A stretch of 46,704 bases of DNA from an uncultured Bacteroidota bacterium (GTDB taxonomy: Bacteria; Bacteroidota; Bacteroidia; Bacteroidales; 4484-276). The translations under genes were made by a program, and so were the position numbers. Numbering within the stretch: position 1 is the first letter of the stretch; the number at the start of each line of letters is the position of its first letter. Positions 41,713 through 46,704 of this stretch are shown one piece after another. The stretch is from contig CAJATL010000075.1 in assembly GCA_903944895.1 (NCBI GenBank), positions 1 to 46,704 of the forward strand. Direction: 5' to 3'. The notes beneath the pieces are model-generated. The model saw nothing but the letters and a program-made list of their open reading frames with translations, was not told where the DNA came from and ran no database searches.

Positions 41713-43773
41713 TCAAATTTTTTCGATCCGGATTCTGGCATCCACAGCTACCACTTCATCAACTTTTCCGAGCAATGGGTTCAGGTCCATTTCGATAATT
41801 TCGGGAGCAGCATTAACCAAAGCCGAAAGCCTGAAAATGATCTCAGCAAACATCGCTTCATTAATCCCTGCTTTGCCCCTCACACCCTGAATAATTTTAT
41901 AACTCTTCAGATTTCTGATCATCCGTAAAGCTTCATCTTTAGAAAATGGAGTTAAACTTGTACTTACATCCTTGAGTACCTCGATGAAAATACCACCCAA
42001 TCCACAAAGCACCAAATGTCCGAACTTAGGCTCGAATTTAGCGCCGGCAAAAAGCTCAGTGCCCGAAAGCATCGGCTGTAAAAGGATTGCCGTAGTATCT
42101 TTGATTTGGATCATCCTTTCAAATTCGCGAATCACTGTTTCGGCGTCTTTAACATCCAAAACTACACCTCCAACATCCGATTTATGAACCGGGCCAACCA
42201 CTTTCATTACCACCGGGAAACCAAGTATGGCAGCTTTTTCGGCGGCCTCAGCAGCAGATGTTGCCACAGCTTCGCCGGCCCTGGGAATACGGGCTGCATC
42301 GAGCAAACCCTGAACGTCGTCAGGCAGCAGGTAACCCGAAATATTCGATTCTATGATTTTTCTGATTTTTGGAATATCCATTTCAGGAAAATCAACAATT
42401 TCACTTGCAGGAGGCAAGGTATGGAAAACCCGGCACAAAGCGTTTCCAAGGGTGGCCTCGTCGGGAAAATTAACCCGGCCTTTCGATAGAAATTCGGCAA
42501 CTTCTTCTTTGGCCGTCAAAATGGAAGGCAAAACCGGGTAAATGGGTTTTTTGGCAGTCTTCATTTTTTCATCCAAAACCTGGTAAGCATCAAAAACTTT
42601 GACCAGTCCGGGAGTTCCAAAAATCACGACCATCCCATCAATTTCATCAAATTTATCTTCAACGGCATCAATAATATTTCCAAGTTGTTCGGCAGTGCCG
42701 GTAGCGAGAAAATCAATCGGGTTTGCCACCGAAGAGCCAGGATAAAGTTTGGTGAGCAGCTCTTTTGTTGCTTCATTTTCGATATGCGGAACCTTCAAAC
42801 CCCCGTTCGACAAAGCATCGGTGAGCATCACGGCAGGTCCGCCGGCATGGGTGACGATGGCAATATTTGGTCCTTTCAGTTTTGGATACATAAAAACCGA
42901 AGCCACGGCAATCAAATCTTCGCGGCCATAACAACGGACAATGCCGGCTTTACGGAAAAGTGCATCCACTGCGCTGTCGGAGCTGGCCAAAGCGCCCGTG
43001 TGCGATGAGGCAGCCCGGCTCCCGGCTTCCGACGATCCGGCCTTGATAGCGGCAATCCTGCAGCCTTTCCTGATTAAAGATGAAGCGTGTTTCAGAAGTT
43101 TCTGGGGCTGGTTAACCGTTTCGATATAAAGCAATTTTACCCTTGAACTCGTTTCGGGGTCGAAAGTTTCATCGAAATATCCGAGAATCTCTTCAACGCC
43201 CATTTGTGCGCTGTTGCCCACCGAAAAAACGCTGTTAAAAGTCAATCCTTTCGGGATGGCCGACTCCATAATAAAAACGGCAGTTGCACCAGAACCCGAA
43301 ATAAAATCGATGCCCGTCGGCTCAAGTTTTGGGGTGGGAAGCGTAAAAACGCCGTTATAATTGGGCGTCATCACACCGATGCAATTTGGCCCGATAAGCG
43401 ATCCGCCGACTTCGTTAACCGTCTTCACAACCTCATTTTCGATGATTTTACCTTCGGTGCTTTCTTCGCTAAAACCGGCCGAAAGAATAATAAAAGCGCG
43501 GGTTTCCTTTTCGTGAGCAAGCATCTTTACGGTTGCCGGCACGTATTTGGCGGCTATGGCGATGATGGCCAGATCAACTTTGGGCAAATCGGCGGGATTG
43601 ATAAAACTTGTGATTCCCTGAACCAGCGTTTCTTTTGGATTGGTTACGAAAAGATCACCATTGAAATTCCCATCAATCAGGTTTTTGAGGATTTTGCCAC
43701 CAGGCTTGGTGATGTCGTTGGAACCTCCAACAACCACAATACTTTTCGGATCTATTAATGCTTTAGTTACCAT
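41713..43773 (-). CDS. ADP-forming acetate/acyl-CoA synthetase (fused alpha-beta)
   Basis: A 686-residue NDP-forming acyl-CoA synthetase that makes ATP while releasing acetate from acetyl-CoA, or the reverse. The CoA-binding domain (about 5-130) has IVVVGGSND; the succinyl-CoA-ligase-like domain carries the phosphohistidine His258 in ASSHTGALASSD; the C-terminal ATP-grasp domain (about 460-686) has FPVVMKVVGPVHKSDVGGV and GTELFAGAKFEPKFGHLVLCGLGGI. Alpha and beta parts are fused in one chain. It suggests fermentative energy conservation. A cluster of GCAAAAT motifs lies just upstream. Confidence 0.92.
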   Translation of the reverse strand: MVTKALIDPKSIVVVGGSNDITKPGGKILKNLIDGNFNGDLFVTNPKETLVQGITSFINPADLPKVDLAIIAIAAKYVPATVKMLAHEKETRAFIILSAGFSEESTEGKIIENEVVKTVNEVGGSLIGPNCIGVMTPNYNGVFTLPTPKLEPTGIDFISGSGATAVFIMESAIPKGLTFNSVFSVGNSAQMGVEEILGYFDETFDPETSSRVKLLYIETVNQPQKLLKHASSLIRKGCRIAAIKAGSSEAGSRAASSHTGALASSDSAVDALFRKAGIVRCYGREDLIAVASVFMYPKLKGPNIAIVTHAGGPAVMLTDALSNGGLKVPHIENEATKELLTKLYPGSSVANPIDFLATGTAEQLGNIIDAVEDKFDEIDGMVVIFGTPGLVKVFDAYQVLDEKMKTAKKPIYPVLPSILTAKEEVAEFLSKGRVNFPDEATLGNALCRVFHTLPPASEIVDFPEMDIPKIRKIIESNISGYLLPDDVQGLLDAARIPRAGEAVATSAAEAAEKAAILGFPVVMKVVGPVHKSDVGGVVLDVKDAETVIREFERMIQIKDTTAILLQPMLSGTELFAGAKFEPKFGHLVLCGLGGIFIEVLKDVSTSLTPFSKDEALRMIRNLKSYKIIQGVRGKAGINEAMFAEIIFRLSALVNAAPEIIEMDLNPLLGKVDEVVAVDARIRIEKI

Positions 43774-43787
43774 GAATTTAATAAGAT

Positions 43788-43846
43788 ATTTTGCAAAATG
43801 AATTTTGCAAAAATAGCTTTATAATGCAAAATGGACTTTGCAAAAT
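43788..43846. promoter_or_regulatory. GCAAAAT cluster upstream of the acyl-CoA synthetase
   Basis: Four GCAAAAT-type motifs start at 43793, 43807, 43826 and 43840. The first lies in the perfect 12-bp palindrome ATTTTGCAAAAT (43788-43799) and the second in TTTTGCAAAA. The minus strand also carries TATTTTTG (43815-43808), a -7 match. The cluster could be an operator, or a small repeat. Confidence 0.4.
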
Positions 43847-43942
43847 CAATGTTTCTTAGTGGAATTTATGATCAGGAAATTGAGATTCTGTAATAGATGT
43901 TCTTCATTTGATTCTGAAAACAATAGTTCTGCTCAATAATCA

Positions 43943-45238
43943 TCAACGATTTACAGTATCTTTTACCAGGAATGTTGCGCCTGCTCCGAAAATCATAAAA
44001 ACTCCGGCCATAATCAGCGAATTCAGCGGATCATCATTAAAAAGATAATGCAGGATAAAACCCCCAAAAATCCCGTTTACAATTTGTGGGATGGTAATCG
44101 ACATATTGAAAAGTCCCATAAATACGCCCATTTGTTTGGGGGGGATCGAATTGGCCAGCATGGCATAAGGCATGGCCAGGATGCTGCCCCAGGCAATTCC
44201 TATTCCGATCATCGGGATAATGAGGTAGTGGTAATCGTTGAACAACAAAAACGAGAGAAACGAAAGTCCACCAAGAGTTAGCGCGAGTGCGTGAGTTGGT
44301 TTGCGTCCGATGATTTTTGCAACTTTAGGAAGTAAAAGTGCGATGATTGCAGAAACGCCATTATAAATCCCGAATAAAATTCCAACCCAGTCTCCTGCCT
44401 CCTGATAACCTGCGGAAGCCGGATCGGTGGCATTAAAAAAATGTCGTGCAATAGCCGGCGTTGTGTAAACCCACATCGAAAACAAGGCGAACCAGGAGAA
44501 AAACTGCACCAAAAGCAACTGCCACATGGCTGTTGGGATTTTAAACTTTTTCTTTTCGAGGCTTTCAGTTTTTTCATCGTCATAAAACTCGGGTGGATAT
44601 TCTTTGGTTGTCACCACAGTCCAAACAATTGCTGAGATTAAAACGGCTGCGCCAAAGTAAAATGAATACACCACATTGGGAGCGATCAGACCTGCACCAG
44701 ATGCTTCTTTTGAAACTCCAAGCCAGTTTCCCAAAATATAGGGCAGCCATGAACCAACCACGGCACCTATCCCGATCAGCAATGTCTGCATCGAAAAGCC
44801 AAGAGTGTGCTGCTCCGGAGGCAGTTTATCTGCAACCAGTGCCCTGAAAGGTTCCATCGAAATGTTGATGGAAGCATCCATAATCATGAGCAAACCGCCG
44901 CCAATAAACATGGGTGCAATAAAATTAGCCAGTGAAGGTGCGTTAGGCATCAAAATCAAGGCAGTGCTTGTGAGCAGGGCGCCCGCGAGAAAGTACGGTC
45001 TTCTGCGGCCAAGGCGGTTCCAGGTGCGGTCGCTGAAATAGCCGATGATCGGTTGAACGATCATTCCGGTGATGGGCGCCACCAGCCAAAACCATGAAAG
45101 GTGCTCCACTTCGGCACCAAAGGTTTGTAAAATTCGGGAGGCGTTGGCATTTTGAAGGGCAAATCCAAACTGGATGCCCAAAAATCCGAAACTCATGTTC
45201 CAGATTTGCCAGAAAGTAAGTCTGGGTTGTTTGGCCAT
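43943..45238 (-). CDS. MFS sugar transporter (SLC45/GPH-like)
   Basis: A 431-residue permease with about twelve membrane segments. It starts with FWQIWNMSFGFLGIQFGFALQNANASRILQTFG and carries the loop GYFSDRTWNRLGRRRPYFLAGA between helices 2 and 3, both typical of the SLC45-like group that takes up maltose or sucrose with protons. MEPFRALVADKLPPEQ is also a group signature. It could import oligosaccharides released by the enzymes near the other end of the window, though it is 34 kb away. A -7-like box lies at 45280-45273. Confidence 0.87.
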   Translation of the reverse strand: MAKQPRLTFWQIWNMSFGFLGIQFGFALQNANASRILQTFGAEVEHLSWFWLVAPITGMIVQPIIGYFSDRTWNRLGRRRPYFLAGALLTSTALILMPNAPSLANFIAPMFIGGGLLMIMDASINISMEPFRALVADKLPPEQHTLGFSMQTLLIGIGAVVGSWLPYILGNWLGVSKEASGAGLIAPNVVYSFYFGAAVLISAIVWTVVTTKEYPPEFYDDEKTESLEKKKFKIPTAMWQLLLVQFFSWFALFSMWVYTTPAIARHFFNATDPASAGYQEAGDWVGILFGIYNGVSAIIALLLPKVAKIIGRKPTHALALTLGGLSFLSFLLFNDYHYLIIPMIGIGIAWGSILAMPYAMLANSIPPKQMGVFMGLFNMSITIPQIVNGIFGGFILHYLFNDDPLNSLIMAGVFMIFGAGATFLVKDTVNR

Positions 45239-45272
45239 TACTGTAAAGTTTTTTTTTGATAGTTAGATGCGA

Positions 45273-45280
45273 CAAATATA
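45273..45280 (-). promoter_or_regulatory. Candidate -7 box for the MFS gene
   Basis: TATATTTG on the minus strand matches TAnnTTTG, 34 bp before the ATG. The upstream -33 TTG is too far (about 29 nt). Confidence 0.4.
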
Positions 45281-45397
45281 ATTTAAAATCGGAACCTGAA
45301 AATGATTATCAAATTTCGGTTCAGACAATTTCCGACTGGAGTTGCGGAGAAAACAATGTTTCAACGGAAAAGCAACAGCAATTTTTTGATTAAAACA

Positions 45398-45431
45398 TTG
45401 TAACCATCAATTTTTTAATTCGTTACATTTG
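45398..45431 (+). promoter_or_regulatory. Candidate plsC promoter
   Basis: TTG (45398-45400) and TACATTTG (45424-45431) are separated by 23 nt, at the upper limit of the Bacteroidota consensus. The leader to the ATG at 45464 would be about 26 nt. Confidence 0.5.
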
Positions 45432-45463
45432 CCGACTATTTTTAAAGTAAAAAATACGCTTCA

Positions 45464-46189
45464 ATGGCTTTTAAATTCAGACTGATAAATATTGCTTTTG
45501 TATCCCATGTTTTGCTGATTGCGTTAATCTCGCCATTTCTGCTGCTCACCGCAGTGCCGGTTTACTGGTTTGGCGGGAAGAAACGCTCAGATCATTACAT
45601 TCACATTCTTGGTGCCTTTTTATCAAGGAATCTGCTTTTTACTTTCGGGATAAGAGTAGATGTTCAGGGTATCGAAAACCTTCCCAAATCCAATAATCTT
45701 TGTTTTATCAGCAATCATCAGGGTTTGGCCGATATTCCGATTATTGTTGGATACATTCCTAAAACAGTGGGTTTTATAGCAAAAAAGGAACTCGGACGAA
45801 TTCCATTCCTCAACATCTGGATGGGAGTTTTGGGTTGCGTTTTAATCGACAGGAAAAACCTCCGAAACTCGCTGCATACCATCGAAAAAGGGATACATCA
45901 GATCGAAAAAGGACACCCAATGGTCATTTTTCCTGAAGGCACACGCAGCCGAAATGCCAATATGGGGAACTTCAGGCCAGGCAGTTTCAAACTTGTAACT
46001 GGCGCAAATGCCCTGGCAGTGCCGGTTTCGATAAGCGGATCGTACAAGGTTGTCGAAGAAAGGGGAATCCTGACAGGCTCAAAAATAAAACTCACCATTC
46101 ATCCCGCAATTGATGTTTCGACCCTTTCGGAGATCGAAAAAGCCAATCTTCATCAAAAAGTCAAAGAAATTATTCTTTCGGGATTGTAA
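45464..46189 (+). CDS. plsC: 1-acyl-sn-glycerol-3-phosphate acyltransferase
   Basis: A 241-residue membrane-bound acyltransferase that makes phosphatidic acid. Two hydrophobic N-terminal segments (about 8-35 and 50-63) are followed by the catalytic H(x4)D motif in SNHQGLADIP (His85, Asp90) and the phosphate-binding FPEGTRSR (156-163). Spacing and length are standard for PlsC. It is a single gene with its own promoter-like sequence and ends before a strong bidirectional terminator. Confidence 0.94.
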   Translation: MAFKFRLINIAFVSHVLLIALISPFLLLTAVPVYWFGGKKRSDHYIHILGAFLSRNLLFTFGIRVDVQGIENLPKSNNLCFISNHQGLADIPIIVGYIPKTVGFIAKKELGRIPFLNIWMGVLGCVLIDRKNLRNSLHTIEKGIHQIEKGHPMVIFPEGTRSRNANMGNFRPGSFKLVTGANALAVPVSISGSYKVVEERGILTGSKIKLTIHPAIDVSTLSEIEKANLHQKVKEIILSGL

Positions 46190-46234
46190 GTACTTTTTTC
46201 TGCGGGAATAAAGCCAAGCAGATAATATGATTAG

Positions 46235-46249
46235 AAACCCGGTAGGTTT
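46235..46249. repeat. Short REP-like element after plsC
   Basis: AAACCCGGTAGGTTT keeps only the outer arms AAACC and GGTTT, like the half element at 34178. It lies 46 bp after the plsC stop. Confidence 0.55.
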
Positions 46250-46272
46250 ATAATCACCGTGATAGAAAATAA

Positions 46273-46305
46273 AAAACCCTCAAAGCATGAATCTTTGAGG
46301 GTTTT
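46273..46305. terminator. Bidirectional terminator between plsC and the DUF2147 gene
   Basis: AAAACCCTCAAAG and CTTTGAGGGTTTT pair perfectly (13 bp) around CATGAAT. A and T tracts at the two ends allow termination of both convergent genes. Confidence 0.85.
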
Positions 46306-46326
46306 CGATTTATCGAAAGAAAATCT

Positions 46327-46704
46327 TTAGTTCACTCTCGTCCAGTAGGTTGTTTTCCCTATCAGCGACACGCCAATGTAACCGCGAACTTTGAGTTTGC
46401 TTTTTGCATCATCCTCAAATTCCATATAGCAACTGTACGTCTTGCCACTTTTGGGATCGTAAATTTCGCCGTCTTCCCATTCATCATCGCCATCAAAAAC
46501 AAAATCTGAGAGCAACTGAAGCCCCATCACCGGGCGTTTTTGAAGTTGTATGTCCGGATTTTCATCATCAAGTTTGGCTTTTCCATCGAGTTCGTTGGGT
46601 TCCTTGAGCCAGATAATTTTTCCGAAATACTTGCCATCACGGTTCTCCACCTGAATATGAGCATCCTTGTCTTCGTTAAGCCAAACGCCCTTAACGTCAT
46701 CACC
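46327..46704 (-). CDS. DUF2147-family protein, 5' end beyond the window
   Basis: The frame is open from the window edge to the stop at 46327 and encodes the last 126 residues. It begins GDDVKGVWLNEDKDAHIQV and continues ENRDGKYFGKIIWLKEPNE, the DUF2147 pattern (xGxWxxE...YxGKIVWL). The end GYIGVSLIGKTTYWTRV is also typical. A GTG at 46650 is internal, not the start. Members are small secreted or periplasmic proteins of unknown function; the expected signal peptide lies outside the window. Confidence 0.85.
   Translation of the reverse strand, partial: GDDVKGVWLNEDKDAHIQVENRDGKYFGKIIWLKEPNELDGKAKLDDENPDIQLQKRPVMGLQLLSDFVFDGDDEWEDGEIYDPKSGKTYSCYMEFEDDAKSKLKVRGYIGVSLIGKTTYWTRVN

Noticed and set aside
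46327-46650. GTG at 46650 as the start of the DUF2147 gene
   Set aside because: The frame continues to the window edge with family residues (VKGVWLNED) before it, so the gene is cut rather than starting there.

Overview
The window is from a member of the Bacteroidota, probably the Bacteroidales/Marinilabiliales side, but the exact lineage cannot be fixed from sequence alone. The evidence is a SusC/SusD/SusE polysaccharide-utilisation cluster, type IX secretion (T9SS) C-terminal domains on three secreted proteins, lipoproteins with short lipoboxes, a DUF6427 membrane protein next to purD, a FISUMP lipoprotein, and many upstream matches to the Bacteroidota -7 box TAnnTTTG. No rRNA, tRNA, CRISPR array or complete insertion sequence with terminal repeats was found.

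Layout. (1) 1-12.4 kb is a carbohydrate locus. On the minus strand susC, susD and a SusE-like binding lipoprotein end in a terminator. A separate unit with its own promoter follows: two GH53 endo-galactanases (one T9SS-secreted, one lipoprotein, ATGA overlap) and a lipoprotein cut by the window edge. Divergent from susC is a T9SS-secreted GH13 amylase-type enzyme plus a small lipoprotein. (2) 12.5-17 kb holds two radical-SAM tRNA methylthiotransferases (mtaB, miaB) and a ferredoxin-NADP-reductase-like protein, with a REP-associated tyrosine transposase (RAYT) and its palindromes between mtaB and miaB. (3) 17-26 kb has a YhcG-type PDDEXK nuclease, a FISUMP lipoprotein, a secreted beta-helix protein, about 580 bp of heptamer/octamer repeats, a methyltransferase, pepE and a large helical-repeat secreted protein. 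(4) 26-29 kb on the plus strand is purD, a DUF6427 protein and rnhB. (5) 29-34.7 kb is a patchwork: a DUF4143 ATPase bounded by a duplicated gene end, a DUF4440-like lipoprotein between inverted palindromes, a four-helix-bundle gene between inverted octamer arrays, a sulfide:quinone-reductase-like flavoprotein with a 53-residue partner, and an M15 peptidase. (6) 34.9-41.6 kb is a Pst phosphate operon (pstS, C, A, B, porin) preceded by a NarL-type two-component system. (7) 41.7-46.7 kb has an ADP-forming acyl-CoA synthetase, a sugar-type MFS transporter, plsC and a DUF2147 protein cut by the window edge.

The most unusual content is the repeat ecology. A family of palindromes with arms related to AAACCTACCAGGTTT brackets the RAYT gene as two perfect copies and occurs at least ten more times. 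In several copies the 3-nt loop is replaced by a different palindrome (CCGATAGCTATCGG or CCGCCATCTGGCGG), so the elements look modular. Repeats also form the 3' coding ends of miaB and of a methyltransferase. Separate 8-bp and 7-bp periodic arrays appear in intergenic DNA, and the 8-bp arrays flank the four-helix-bundle gene in inverted orientation. This RAYT/modular-palindrome/array system is the best candidate here for something under-described.
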